64,000 bases of DNA from contig OZ245325.1 in assembly GCA_965225705.1 (NCBI GenBank), positions 62,001 through 126,000 of the forward strand, given 5' to 3'. The notes below the pieces were generated by a model that did no database searches, had not been told where the DNA came from, and worked only from the letters and a program-made list of their open reading frames with translations. Each line of letters begins with the position of its first letter. The first letter of the stretch is position 1. The stretch comes from G965225705 sp965225705. Its GTDB lineage: Bacteria; Pseudomonadota; Alphaproteobacteria; Caulobacterales; Maricaulaceae. This document shows, one piece after another, positions 15,630 through 24,467 of the stretch. A program made the position numbers and the translations under genes.

Positions 15630-16406
15630 ATGTCGTATGAACATATTCTTCTCACAACAGAGGCCGGTGTTGGCCTTATCACGCTGAACCGTCCCAGGGC
15701 CCTCAACGCTTTGAATACCGCCGTCATGACGGAAGTGGGGGCTGCCTTAAAAGAGTTTGAACATGACGATTCTATCGGGTGTGTCGTCCTGACAGGCTCT
15801 GAGAAAGCTTTTGCAGCAGGGGCTGATATCAAAGAGCTGAAAGATCGATCATATGTTGATATTTACTGGAACGATCCCTTTACATCCCTTTGGGAAGCCC
15901 TTGCACGCTTTCGAAAACCCCTTATCGCAGCCGTTTCTGGCTATGCCCTGGGCGGTGGTTGTGAGATTGCCATGATGTGTGACATGATCATAGCTGCGGA
16001 TACGGCAAAATTTGGCCAGCCTGAGATTAAACTTGGTGTGATGCCGGGGGCCGGGGGCACACAAAGGCTAACACGTGTTGTTGGCAAAGCCAAAGCCATG
16101 GATCTATGCCTGACAGGGCGTATGATGGGGGCAGAGGAAGCTGAACGTTCCGGTCTTGTAAGCCGCGTCGTACCGAGCGACAAGCTTATGGAAACCGTGA
16201 TGGAAGCTGCCCAAACCATCGCGTCTATGTCCCACCCCATTGCGGCCATGACGAAGGAGACGATTGACACAGCCTATGAGACCAGTCTGGCGCAGGGTAT
16301 ACGCTTTGAACGTCGCCTCTTCCATGCCATGTTTGCAACAGAGGATCAAAAAGAGGGCATGACAGCTTTTATTGAAAAACGTCCTCCTGACTTCAAAAAC
16401 CGCTAA
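15630..16406 (+). CDS. Enoyl-CoA hydratase/isomerase family protein
   Basis: 258 residues, the standard crotonase length from this start. ITLNRPRALNAL, the oxyanion-hole stretch AFAAGADIKEL, and SGYALGGGCEIAMMCDMIIAA with GQPEIKLGVMPGAGGTQRL (both catalytic Glu residues present, in GGGCE and PGAGGTQ context as in short-chain enoyl-CoA hydratases) show an active enzyme. It hydrates 2-enoyl-CoA in fatty-acid or branched-chain acid breakdown in the cytoplasm. ATG 15630 has AAGGAA 8 bases upstream and gives the family N-terminus. A 22-residue extension to 15564 is possible but unlike the family. Stands alone as a single-gene unit. Confidence 0.92.
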   Translation: MSYEHILLTTEAGVGLITLNRPRALNALNTAVMTEVGAALKEFEHDDSIGCVVLTGSEKAFAAGADIKELKDRSYVDIYWNDPFTSLWEALARFRKPLIAAVSGYALGGGCEIAMMCDMIIAADTAKFGQPEIKLGVMPGAGGTQRLTRVVGKAKAMDLCLTGRMMGAEEAERSGLVSRVVPSDKLMETVMEAAQTIASMSHPIAAMTKETIDTAYETSLAQGIRFERRLFHAMFATEDQKEGMTAFIEKRPPDFKNR

Positions 16407-16698
16407 AGCATGTCTTGCAGGCTAGACTGTTACGTTGTGTGAACCTGAAGAATCCCGGGCTTCTTTGATTTTGTTGAGCATGCTGAGAACCATAGTGTTG
16501 CCTTCAAAGACCGGTACAGTTATAAAAAAGAAAGAAAGATAACGCCCCCGGAAGAGAAGCGCTCATCTGGCTATTTTTATCCCCAGGCTTGGGAAAACCC
16601 TTCAATCACGTTCTATTTTATGAAGATCTTCTAAGAACCATAACAAAAGAAGCAACAGGGATTTTCAAACACCTGATTTTAGGGCATGGTAAGTTTCC
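16407..16698. other. Intergenic stretch before the response regulator gene
   Basis: 292 bases after the hydratase stop with no convincing gene, RNA or strong terminator. I found only a weak ribosome site (GGTAAG) before the response regulator ATG. Confidence 0.4.
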
Positions 16699-17328
16699 AT
16701 GAAAACCGTTATTCTTCTTGTCTCCCCTGATGACCTTCTTTCTCAGGCTCTGGCTGAACAAATATGTGATCACGATGGTTTTGAGCTTTTGAGAACCAAA
16801 ACCATGCAGGATATATCCGTACAGGATAAGGCATACCATCTTGTTCTTTTTGATGGCCGGTGTGAGCCGGATTCTCTTCAGTCTTTCAAAGGCCGGCCTG
16901 TGATTGCCCTTCTGACACAGGAGGAGACAGGCCAAACATCTCAGATGACAGCACCTTATCTTATCAAACCATTTAGAATAACTCGGCTTATCCATCATAT
17001 CCATGCTCTTTTGAAGAAAGAGTCTGAAAAAGAAAATTTTCGCCTTGGGGCTTATCTTTTTGAGCCAAGTGAGAAACGACTCAAAAAAGGCAGGAAGACA
17101 ATTTATCTTACAGGGAAAGAGACTGATATTCTCACCTATTTATGCCGTCTTCGCCCGGAGACCGTAAGCCGCGAGGCCCTGCTTAAAGATGTGTGGGGTT
17201 ATCATCCTGATCTGGACACGCATACCCTGGAGACACATATTTATCGCTTAAGACAAAAACTTCAAACACAGAAAGGAACCTCTTCTCTTTTGATAACAGA
17301 TGCCGGAGGGTATCGTTTAGAAGGATAA
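16699..17328 (+). CDS. OmpR/PhoB-family response regulator, orphan
   Basis: 209 residues. The receiver domain is short but complete: acidic pair Asp11-Asp12, phospho-acceptor Asp52 in VLFDGR, Thr73, and Lys90 in LIKPF. Residues about 115-208 are a winged helix of the OmpR type, with IYLTGKETDILTYLCRL, LLKDVWGY and the recognition helix region THTLETHIYRLRQKL. It would bind DNA when phosphorylated. No histidine kinase gene adjoins it, and both neighbours are unrelated metabolic or envelope genes, so partner and targets are unknown. The ribosome site before ATG 16699 is weak. The downstream YbaY-like lipoprotein has its own promoter-like sequence. Confidence 0.88.
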   Translation: MKTVILLVSPDDLLSQALAEQICDHDGFELLRTKTMQDISVQDKAYHLVLFDGRCEPDSLQSFKGRPVIALLTQEETGQTSQMTAPYLIKPFRITRLIHHIHALLKKESEKENFRLGAYLFEPSEKRLKKGRKTIYLTGKETDILTYLCRLRPETVSREALLKDVWGYHPDLDTHTLETHIYRLRQKLQTQKGTSSLLITDAGGYRLEG

Positions 17329-17382
17329 AGAGAGGTACACCCTCATCTTTCCTTCTGTTCAGGACACGTTAAGATAAGTTTC

Positions 17383-17411
17383 TTGATAAACTTGTATTAA
17401 TGTTTTACTAA
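17383..17411 (+). promoter_or_regulatory. Candidate sigma-70 promoter of the YbaY-like lipoprotein gene
   Basis: TTGATA (17383-17388), 17-base spacer, TACTAA (17406-17411), ending 35 bases before the ATG at 17447. The surrounding sequence is AT-rich. Confidence 0.45.
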
Positions 17412-17446
17412 CTCTTCTATATCATTAATATAAGGGTATCAAAATT

Positions 17447-17908
17447 ATGAAATATCACTATCTTCCCTTTGCGGCTGCTTTTGCGTTAAGTGTCGCAGGG
17501 TGTGCTACGGATATGTCTGATGGCACCAGCACCAGTGTTGTAAACAATAATCGTGAAGAAATTTCAGGTGTTGTCAAACGCACAGATGCTAACCCCCTTG
17601 AGGTCGGCGCCATTCTTGAGGTATCTGTTCAGGATGTCTCCCTTGCAGATGCGGCCTCAACAACCCTAAAAAAAGATTTCTGGCCTATCAATGGACGGGA
17701 AACAGAATTTCCTTTCACCCTGTCTGTCTCTAAGCAGGATCTGGAAAATTGCAGCAGCATGCGGTATCAGTGCTCCATTTCTGCCAGCATCAAAGGCTCC
17801 GGGGATAAACTTCTCTATACCAATGACGTCAGGCATGATTTCCCTAATGAAGATGGAAAATATGTGGTCAGACTGAAAAAAGTTCATGAAGATCCTGTTG
17901 GTTTCTAA
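17447..17908 (+). CDS. YbaY/YscW-family lipoprotein
   Basis: 153 residues. A lipoprotein signal peptide ends in SVAGC (Cys about residue 19), so the mature protein is lipid-anchored in the envelope. The mature part has EISGVVKRTDANPLEVGAILEVSVQDVSLADAAS, the conserved core of the YbaY/YscW family (beta-sandwich lipoproteins; some are pilotins or chaperones of secretion systems, while the housekeeping YbaY role is unclear). Two Cys (CSSMRYQC) may form a disulfide. It is followed by a strong terminator at 17938-17975 and appears to be a one-gene transcription unit. Confidence 0.78.
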   Translation: MKYHYLPFAAAFALSVAGCATDMSDGTSTSVVNNNREEISGVVKRTDANPLEVGAILEVSVQDVSLADAASTTLKKDFWPINGRETEFPFTLSVSKQDLENCSSMRYQCSISASIKGSGDKLLYTNDVRHDFPNEDGKYVVRLKKVHEDPVGF

Positions 17909-17937
17909 AACTTTCTAAGCTTTTTTAAGATCTCAGT

Positions 17938-17975
17938 ATGGCCCGTAACATTTTTATGTTCGGGCCATATTTTTG
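17938..17975 (+). terminator. Rho-independent terminator after the YbaY-like gene
   Basis: A stem of ATGGCCCG (one bulged T) AACAT pairs with ATGTTCGGGCCAT around a TTTT loop, followed by ATTTTTG. The stem is GC-rich and near perfect. Confidence 0.85.
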
Positions 17976-18068
17976 AAACGAAACCCTGATACGGCCTTCT
18001 CAGCCTTTTTAACCTGTAACCCCGTTATGATTTCTTTTTGTTACACCTCTGTTTCAGGGCTTTTTTTC

Positions 18069-18794
18069 TCATTCTTTGTTCACAACAGGGGCCCTGACCT
18101 CTTGTGTATGACCAAAATTTTTCTCAAAAACCTGACGCAAAGTGAGGTCGACATCATGCATGGCCACATTTTTTCCCAAAGCATAAAGGCTGCTGACCCC
18201 ATATTGTCTGTAACCACACGGCACAATGCCAGAAAAATCATTCAGATCCGGCGCAATGTTCAAAGCTATCCCATGAAAAGAAACCCAGCGGCGAACACGC
18301 ACACCAAGGGCTGCAATTTTATCCTCCCCTGCCCCGCGCCCACAGGAAGAAGGGGTATGGGAGAGAGGAGAGGAAGACACCCAGACCCCTGGTCTTTCTC
18401 TGTGAGATTTTCCTGAAACACCGAAGACGGCAAGTGTTTCTATAATCCATGTTTCTAAACCAGTTATAAAAGAACGAATATCCCGACCCCTGTGATTTAA
18501 GTCCAGCATCACATAAGCGATCCGCTGGCCGGGCCCATGATAGGTTAAAGACCCCCCACGCCCCGCCTTAAAAACAGGGAAACGCCCACGGTCCAAAAGG
18601 TCGTGTTCGCGGGCACTGGTACCTGCTGTATAAAGGGGGGGGTGTTCAAGAAGCCAGACCATTTCAGCCTGCTGCCCTTCTATAATAGCCTGAACACGTG
18701 CCTCCATAAAAGCGAGGGCCTCAGGGTAAGGCGTCAAGCCCGGGGAGACCGCCCACTCAATCATGGAAAAAGGTTTATAGCGTGCAGAAGCCAT
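18069..18794 (-). CDS. lipB: Octanoyl-[acyl carrier protein]:protein N-octanoyltransferase
   Basis: 241 residues. LLEHPPLYTAGTSA, RGGSLTYHGPGQRIAYVMLDL, the catalytic Lys in DKIAALGVRVRRWVSFHGIALN and the acyl-enzyme Cys in GIVPCGYRQYGVSSL are all present. LipB moves octanoate from ACP to lipoyl domains of 2-oxoacid dehydrogenases and the glycine cleavage system. Just before the catalytic Lys there is an 18-residue insert (about 140-157, SSPLSHTPSS then CGRGAGE) that LipB proteins normally lack. Its DNA (18324-18377) is a C/T-run then G-run imperfect palindrome. ATG 18794 is used because AAGGGG stands 8 bases upstream; the longer frame begins with GTG at 18812. Confidence 0.93.
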   Translation of the reverse strand: MASARYKPFSMIEWAVSPGLTPYPEALAFMEARVQAIIEGQQAEMVWLLEHPPLYTAGTSAREHDLLDRGRFPVFKAGRGGSLTYHGPGQRIAYVMLDLNHRGRDIRSFITGLETWIIETLAVFGVSGKSHRERPGVWVSSSPLSHTPSSCGRGAGEDKIAALGVRVRRWVSFHGIALNIAPDLNDFSGIVPCGYRQYGVSSLYALGKNVAMHDVDLTLRQVFEKNFGHTQEVRAPVVNKE

Positions 18795-18886
18795 AAAAAC
18801 ACCCCTTATCACACCACCCGTCTTTTGTGCAATGAACCCCTTTAAAAAAGATCCTCACAAGAGAAGAGGGCAGAAAAAACCTTAAG

Positions 18887-19318
18887 CTAATGAAGTTTGT
18901 TTTTCGCCCGGGGAATCAGAGCTTCTGGCAAAACAGAAACCTCTATACCTTCACTGAGAAGAGCCCTGCTCTCCTCCTGTGTCACATCACCATAAATATT
19001 CCGCTCCGGTATCCTACCTTTATGCATATCACGGGCCTGTTGAGAAAAATCACGTCCAACATCATCATAATTCTGTGCAATATGGTTGCGAACCTGACGG
19101 ATCTGATTTTTCAAAAAGGCCTGAAGTTTTTCTTGTCTGTCTGTCGTCTCTTTTTGACGTGAGAGGGCAGGTGTCATCAGCGCCTTGTGTGTTTTCAGGC
19201 TCCCACATACAGGGCAGACCACAAGGCCCTTCTCTGCCTGTTCATCATAGTTGTCACTATTTTGAAACCAGGCTTCAAATTCATGGTCATGCTCACATAA
19301 AAGAGTATAGCGTATCAT
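18887..19318 (-). CDS. DUF1178 family protein
   Basis: 143 residues. MIRYTLLCEHDHEFEAWFQNS and VVCPVCGSLKTHKALM are the defining DUF1178 parts; the N-terminal Cys and CPVC could bind a metal as a small zinc ribbon. The C-terminal half has GRDFSQQARDMHKGRIPERNIYGDVTQEE, also conserved. Function unknown. It follows the Nit-type amidohydrolase by 12 bases on the same strand, an arrangement common in Alphaproteobacteria, so the two are likely co-transcribed. Confidence 0.85.
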   Translation of the reverse strand: MIRYTLLCEHDHEFEAWFQNSDNYDEQAEKGLVVCPVCGSLKTHKALMTPALSRQKETTDRQEKLQAFLKNQIRQVRNHIAQNYDDVGRDFSQQARDMHKGRIPERNIYGDVTQEESRALLSEGIEVSVLPEALIPRAKNKLH

Positions 19319-19330
19319 GATAACACTTAC

Positions 19331-20164
19331 CTATGGTCCGGCAAAATCTCTGTCATGTTGAAGAGACGGTAATTTTCTTCGTATCTGATCAGGAAGAGAA
19401 AGATCAAGATCAGCATAAAGAAGAACAGGCTGATCATCAAATGCCTGTACCAGAATACGACCCCAGGGGTCTGTGATCAGGCTGTGCCCCCAGGTTTTCC
19501 GGCCATCTTCATGTTGTCCGCCCTGTGCCGGTGCTATAACAAAAGCACCACATTCAACAGCACGGGCACGTACAAGAATTTCCCAGTGGGCACGACCTGT
19601 GGGACAGGTAAAAGCCGATGGTATGGTCAGAATTGTTGCCCCCGCTCTGGCCAAACGTCTGTAAAGCTCAGGAAAGCGGAGATCATAACAAATACTCATC
19701 CCCAGAACACCGAAATCTGTTCGTGCGAGGACAGCGCGCTCACCCGCATCAAAGGTGTGTGATTCCCGATACACCTCTCCCGCGCCAAGATTTGAGTCAA
19801 AAAGGTGGATTTTATCATAAAAAGCAAGACATGCCCCATCCGGCCCAAACAGATACGATCGGTTAAGCGCGCGTCCCGAGGAAGCCTGAACAGGAAGCGA
19901 CCCCGGGAGGAGTGTCACAGCCAGCTCCCGGGCGAGGGAGGAGAAAAAGGCCACCACTTTATCATGTTCACATGATGTCAGTTCCTCTAAAAAGAGTTTT
20001 TTATCACGCTGAAGTAAAGACGTGCCCTCAGGGGTTGCAATAAACTCTGCCCCCTGTGCAGCGGCTTCACGTATAAAAGCTTCTGCTGTGAGAAGATTAC
20101 GTTCAATACTGACCCCGGAACACATTTGCACGCAGGCCACGCGCAGAAGAGAAGGTGCATGCAT
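19331..20164 (-). CDS. Carbon-nitrogen hydrolase (Nit family; deaminated glutathione amidase-like)
   Basis: 277 residues. The nitrilase-fold triad is visible: Glu in FIATPEGTSL, Lys in FYDKIHLFD, Cys in MSICYDLRFPELYR. The CYDLRFPELYR form and SAFTCPTGRAHWEILVRARAVE point to the Nit1/Nit2 branch, whose studied members repair deaminated glutathione or omega-amides. ATG 20164 is preferred to an upstream TTG because AAAGGGG sits 7 bases ahead. Likely co-transcribed with the DUF1178 gene downstream. Cytoplasmic (no signal peptide). Confidence 0.88.
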   Translation of the reverse strand: MHAPSLLRVACVQMCSGVSIERNLLTAEAFIREAAAQGAEFIATPEGTSLLQRDKKLFLEELTSCEHDKVVAFFSSLARELAVTLLPGSLPVQASSGRALNRSYLFGPDGACLAFYDKIHLFDSNLGAGEVYRESHTFDAGERAVLARTDFGVLGMSICYDLRFPELYRRLARAGATILTIPSAFTCPTGRAHWEILVRARAVECGAFVIAPAQGGQHEDGRKTWGHSLITDPWGRILVQAFDDQPVLLYADLDLSLPDQIRRKLPSLQHDRDFAGP

Positions 20165-20256
20165 GGTCAACCCCTTTACATTATGAAGAGCATCTCCCCG
20201 GAAAAGCTCTCACCCCCGGACACGGAGGAACGTCAGACCGGATCTGACACAGAGGC

Positions 20257-22146
20257 TTAAGGGTTTTGAACATTCAGCGCCCTGTCCGCAAGGGCCCTGT
20301 CAAGACGGGCTTTATAGTCCTGACGTAAAGCGTTTTGTAAAACCCCCAGAGCATCCTCTGCAAGGATAAGGGGCATTTGTTGAGGAACAAGCTCTTTCAA
20401 ATCACCATTATCCGCCTTTATGTCAAGGGCCTGAAGTCTGACAAGACTCCATCCCTCCCCCGAAGGCAGAGCCCCTGCAGCATAGCCCCCCACAGGGGCT
20501 TCAAAAATTTCTTCTATAACAGATGGGTTGAGACGTGATGAGGGGTCTTGTCGTGTCATAAGAAGAGTTTCCAGACTAACCTTTTCCCCCAGTTCATCAG
20601 CAATATCCTGCAGGTTCTGGCCAGTTTTCAGGCGTGAAAGGAGCTCCTCAGCATACTCTGCCAGGGCCTTTTGTTGTTGTTCATCCTGCCAGGCCTGAAG
20701 GGCTCTGCCTTTGATATCTTCAAAGACCTGAGGCGCAGAAGGAACGACAGAGTCCACACGCAGGACAAAAAAGCCACCCTTTCCATCCTCTAAAAGAGAC
20801 GTTTCAAAACCCTGTTCCCTGCTAAAAGCTGTTTCAAGAAGGGACTGTGAATCGACAAGTTCCGGCAAAGCCTCAGATGCCCCCGCATAACCCCCCTGAC
20901 GATCCACAGGGGCATAAGAGGCAGGAGATATATCAGCTTCCCCTGCAGCTTCCACCAAATCCATCCCCTGATCGCGTCCCTGTTCAAAGGCATCCATGCG
21001 TTCATCCATAAGGGCTTCTGCTCTTTCACGCTTAAGGGCATATTCAAGACCAGGGCGTGCCTCTTCAAGACTGGTTGCCCGGGCGGGTGTCACCTCATCC
21101 ACAAGGACCACAACCCGGCCAAACTCGCCCTCAACAAAGTCTGCCTCTCCTTTTTCAAGGGCAAAAGCCTTCTTAGAAACGCGGGAATCAAGAAGATCAT
21201 CTGGACGGATATCCCTGTAGGGAACAGCTGGTTTGAGACCAAGGGCTTCTGTGACAACAGCTGATGTCTCACCCTGTTTGAGGCGCTGGACAACATCCTG
21301 TGCGCTGGCTTCATCGGGGACCTGAAATAAGGTTAAGCTCCGTGTTTCAGGGATGTTATAGGCCTCTTTGCGTATGTCGTAGGCTGCCTGAATGTCTTTT
21401 TCATCAAGTTTTATATCAGGGAGAAAATCCTCAACACGAAAGCGTACAAGGGTGAGGGCCCGGCGTTCAGGATCCTGATAAAGATTTTGATGCTGTGTAA
21501 TATAAGCTTTGAGCGTGTCATCATCTGGTGCAGGAGGGAGAGGGACAAGAGCCGGCGTCAGAAATAAAGCTTCAACAGTGTACTGTTCGCCATAATAGTC
21601 CAGTGTATTTTGGGTAAAAATATCCGGAACAGCAAACCCTGCGCTTACGGACTCAAGAAACTGAGCACGACGGAGGTCCTGAGCAACACTCTGCTCAAAT
21701 TTCTGAGGCGTGAATCCATTTTCCTGCAGGAGACGTTCATAGAGCTCTTTATCAAATTGTCCTGTGATCTCATTATCGAAAGGGCCAATTTCCCGAATAG
21801 CCTTACGAATCATAGCTTTGCTTGCCCCGAGGTGGAGCTTGCGTGTCTGCTCATCCCATACAGCCTGGGATAGAAGCGTCTGGAGAACACGCTCATCCAG
21901 ACCAAATTTTAGAGCTTCTTCCTGAGTCAGGGTTTGTTGTGTGGCATTCTCAAAAGCCTGTTTTTCCCGCGCAAAAGCCCTGGCATAGTCCTGAAGCGAA
22001 ACTTCCTGATGCCCTACTTTAAGAACAGCATCCCCCCCGGAAAGGCGAAAAACATCACCTATCCCCCACAAAGCAAAGCTTAAAATAAGAAGGGCAAAAA
22101 GAATAAATGTGATGAGGGAAGAGAAGATTTTACGAGGGGAGAACAT
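20257..22146 (-). CDS. ppiD: Periplasmic peptidyl-prolyl isomerase/chaperone PpiD-like (SurA N-terminal domain)
   Basis: 629 residues. One membrane anchor near the N-terminus (about residues 10-30, LITFILFALLILSFALWGIGDVF) is followed by a SurA_N-type chaperone region (VGHQEVSLQDYARAFAREK) and central and C-terminal parvulin-like segments (TRSLTLFQVPDEASAQDVVQ; GGFFVLRVDSVVPSAPQVFEDIK). This is the PpiD layout: inner-membrane-anchored, periplasm-facing, helping exported proteins leave the Sec translocon. The parvulin domain looks degenerate, as in many PpiD proteins. It is 87 bases upstream of the Nit gene on the same strand. Confidence 0.85.
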   Translation of the reverse strand: MFSPRKIFSSLITFILFALLILSFALWGIGDVFRLSGGDAVLKVGHQEVSLQDYARAFAREKQAFENATQQTLTQEEALKFGLDERVLQTLLSQAVWDEQTRKLHLGASKAMIRKAIREIGPFDNEITGQFDKELYERLLQENGFTPQKFEQSVAQDLRRAQFLESVSAGFAVPDIFTQNTLDYYGEQYTVEALFLTPALVPLPPAPDDDTLKAYITQHQNLYQDPERRALTLVRFRVEDFLPDIKLDEKDIQAAYDIRKEAYNIPETRSLTLFQVPDEASAQDVVQRLKQGETSAVVTEALGLKPAVPYRDIRPDDLLDSRVSKKAFALEKGEADFVEGEFGRVVVLVDEVTPARATSLEEARPGLEYALKRERAEALMDERMDAFEQGRDQGMDLVEAAGEADISPASYAPVDRQGGYAGASEALPELVDSQSLLETAFSREQGFETSLLEDGKGGFFVLRVDSVVPSAPQVFEDIKGRALQAWQDEQQQKALAEYAEELLSRLKTGQNLQDIADELGEKVSLETLLMTRQDPSSRLNPSVIEEIFEAPVGGYAAGALPSGEGWSLVRLQALDIKADNGDLKELVPQQMPLILAEDALGVLQNALRQDYKARLDRALADRALNVQNP

Positions 22147-22263
22147 TAAGAGGCCTTTATGGTTTTTGAGATAAAAAGTTCTTTTGCTGACGACATCATG
22201 TCCGGCAGGTTTGTCTTTTTAGCCCAGTTTCCCCCTTCAAGCCAAGACGTGAAGAGAATTTTC

Positions 22264-23763
22264 TTACACCTGCTCAGAAACAAAATGACCATGCAGACCG
22301 AGAGGCACCATAAAAGGCAGATGTGCACGCAGAACAGGGCCATCTGCAATAGCCTCAGAATCAAAGACATTCAGCGTGGTTTTGTGTTCGGCAAGATCGA
22401 GATTTGTCCCCAAAATCCACCCTTTATCATCCTTGCCACGAGGAACAAAAATATGTTCTTCCGCGCAGAGCAGATCACCATACATATATTTTTCAGTCTT
22501 TCCCGTCTCAAGATGAACTTTCATAAAACCATCAAAACTTAACACCCCACCATCACGTCCTGTCATAAGAAAGCTATGGCGATGGCGTTTCGTCATATGC
22601 ATGGGATTGATCTCTGGAAACTCGCAGGGCCCCAGCTCTTCCAACACCTCCATATGAACCTGTTTTTTTTGAAGGTTAAGATAAGCTTTAACATAAGATG
22701 GCGGAGAAAAAGGCCGCTCTTCCCCACGCATCACATAACGCAAATTTTTCAGCATAACAGAAGGGTCATCATAGCGTATAAAATCAACATGGAGACCACC
22801 CTCCTCTCCCTCCCAGGCATTACCAAAATGAAACACCCAAAAAGCAGGGGCTTCAAGAATTTCCACCCTGGAGAGATCCGTTTTATCAAAAATAAAAAAC
22901 CTGCAGGGCTTATCAGCTTCCCACACAAAATGGTCCAGGAAAGACCCTGTTTTTTTACTATCAAAGAACAAAGGCGGCATAACTATAATCAGATATTTTT
23001 CTGTCATGGCAAAATCATGAATCATAGGGGTTTTTTCCAGGCGCACAATATGGCTTTTTAAAAGTGTGCCCCCCTTTATATGATAGATAATTAAAGCATT
23101 TGCTGCAGGCACATAGCCTATATTCCAGAGACTTCCATCCCTATCAACACGTGGGTGTGCGCCAAAGGGAAGGCCCTTTGTCTCAGGTGACCATGTTTTA
23201 GGGCCAGAGCTCGTAAGGTCTTTGGACTCCAAACGATAGGCAGAACCTCCTTCCCATAAAGCCAAAAGTTCACCTTCATGCTGAAGGACATTGATGTTGG
23301 CCGTGTTGAGAGCATCAGGATGGCCGGGAGAGCGCAATCCCGGGACTGCAGTTCCAAAACCCTGCTCCAAAGCGCGGCCAGCAGCTTTTTCAGACCTGTA
23401 TTTTGCTGTACCAACAAGGCGTGCCTGATAAGTGACATGGCCCCCTCTTATCTGAAAAGCCTGCACCAGACCGTCCCCATCAAACCAGTGATGATAACGA
23501 AGAGATCCTATCTCATGGCGCGCAGGACCATGTCTATAGAAAACACCTGACAAATCATCAGGCACACGCCCTTCAAGCTTCACAAGCTGTGAAGGAGAGA
23601 CTTCCTGATTGCTTCCTAAATAACCAAGAAGATAGGGGTTTTTACCAAGTGCCTTTCGAAAAGAGCTTTGCCAGTTTTCCTGAGGTTGCGCACCTGCAAA
23701 ACCAGGCAGGGCCCCGGCGAGAGCACTCGCTGAAAGAGCTTGCAAAAAATCCCGGCGGTTCAT
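22264..23763 (-). CDS. Tat-exported carotenoid oxygenase family protein
   Basis: 499 residues. A twin-arginine signal (MNRRDFLQALSASALAGALP) sends the folded, metal-loaded enzyme to the periplasm. The mature part is a seven-bladed propeller of the carotenoid cleavage dioxygenase/RPE65 family. Four likely iron ligands are His about 203 (GAHPRVD), 249 (IHDFAM), 312 (VFHFGN) and 491 (GLHGHF), and the FYRHGPARHEIG stretch is family-typical. Substrate (carotenoid, apocarotenoid or stilbenoid) cannot be told. A full anti-SD match, AAGGAGGTGAT, overlaps alternative starts; ATG 23763 gives normal spacing. It lies 16 bases after the DUF2141 gene, so both are probably one operon. Confidence 0.88.
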   Translation of the reverse strand: MNRRDFLQALSASALAGALPGFAGAQPQENWQSSFRKALGKNPYLLGYLGSNQEVSPSQLVKLEGRVPDDLSGVFYRHGPARHEIGSLRYHHWFDGDGLVQAFQIRGGHVTYQARLVGTAKYRSEKAAGRALEQGFGTAVPGLRSPGHPDALNTANINVLQHEGELLALWEGGSAYRLESKDLTSSGPKTWSPETKGLPFGAHPRVDRDGSLWNIGYVPAANALIIYHIKGGTLLKSHIVRLEKTPMIHDFAMTEKYLIIVMPPLFFDSKKTGSFLDHFVWEADKPCRFFIFDKTDLSRVEILEAPAFWVFHFGNAWEGEEGGLHVDFIRYDDPSVMLKNLRYVMRGEERPFSPPSYVKAYLNLQKKQVHMEVLEELGPCEFPEINPMHMTKRHRHSFLMTGRDGGVLSFDGFMKVHLETGKTEKYMYGDLLCAEEHIFVPRGKDDKGWILGTNLDLAEHKTTLNVFDSEAIADGPVLRAHLPFMVPLGLHGHFVSEQV

Positions 23764-23779
23764 CATCACCTCCTTAAAA

Positions 23780-24217
23780 TCAGAAAGACCATGACTTCAC
23801 ATCAGCGTTCAAAACGGTCATACCTTCTCCCACCACAAAAGAGGCAGCTTTAAAATCAGGAAGGCCAAAGCTTCCTTCTGCATTTTGCGAAAAACCATAA
23901 GGCTCTGTAGGGAGGCCCAAAAGATTCATATCAAGCTTTTCATTGTTATTTTGATCGTGGAAAAATTTGATTGCATAGGTCCCTGGAGATGTATTTTTAA
24001 AAACCGCCGTTACATATCCCTTTTGTGCCTTCAGACGGGTAGCAGCAAGGGCAGCCTTATTATCAGAAAAGTCCTCATCCCGGTCATACAAAGCAATCAT
24101 GATAAAACCTTCATCACTTTTAATATTACAGATTGAGAACTCAATATCACCGGCACAGGTATAAACAGGAAAGATGAACAAAGGGAGGAGCTTTAAAAGA
24201 AAATGACATGCTCGCAT
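23780..24217 (-). CDS. DUF2141 domain protein, exported
   Basis: 145 residues with a Sec signal peptide (LLKLLPLFIFPVYTCAG). The core KFFHDQNNNEKLDMNLLGLPTEPYGFS is the DUF2141 signature; the Asp/Asn-rich loop (HDQNNNEKLD) resembles a calcium-binding turn (inference). The fold is a small periplasmic or outer-membrane-associated beta protein. Function unknown. It is the first gene of a two-gene unit with the Tat-exported carotenoid oxygenase, which suggests a shared role in handling carotenoid-type substrates outside the cytoplasm (inference from context only). Confidence 0.85.
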   Translation of the reverse strand: MRACHFLLKLLPLFIFPVYTCAGDIEFSICNIKSDEGFIMIALYDRDEDFSDNKAALAATRLKAQKGYVTAVFKNTSPGTYAIKFFHDQNNNEKLDMNLLGLPTEPYGFSQNAEGSFGLPDFKAASFVVGEGMTVLNADVKSWSF

Positions 24218-24467
24218 CTGCTTCTTTTGTCCTCATAAAACTGTTCATGCCCTTTGTGACATATGTTTTTAGTTTCACATAAAAAACTTGTCTTCCTCTT
24301 AGGGCATGTCGTAAAAAGAGTGTTTTTTTTTATGAAAACCTTATCCTGTATAACCTTATCATCCCAGGTTTTCTCTTTGCGATATCTCTATGCTTTTCTC
24401 TCTGCCTCCTTTATAAAAAAGCAGGACGGGACAATCAGGCTGCACAGAGCAAAAAGAAAGGCAAGAC

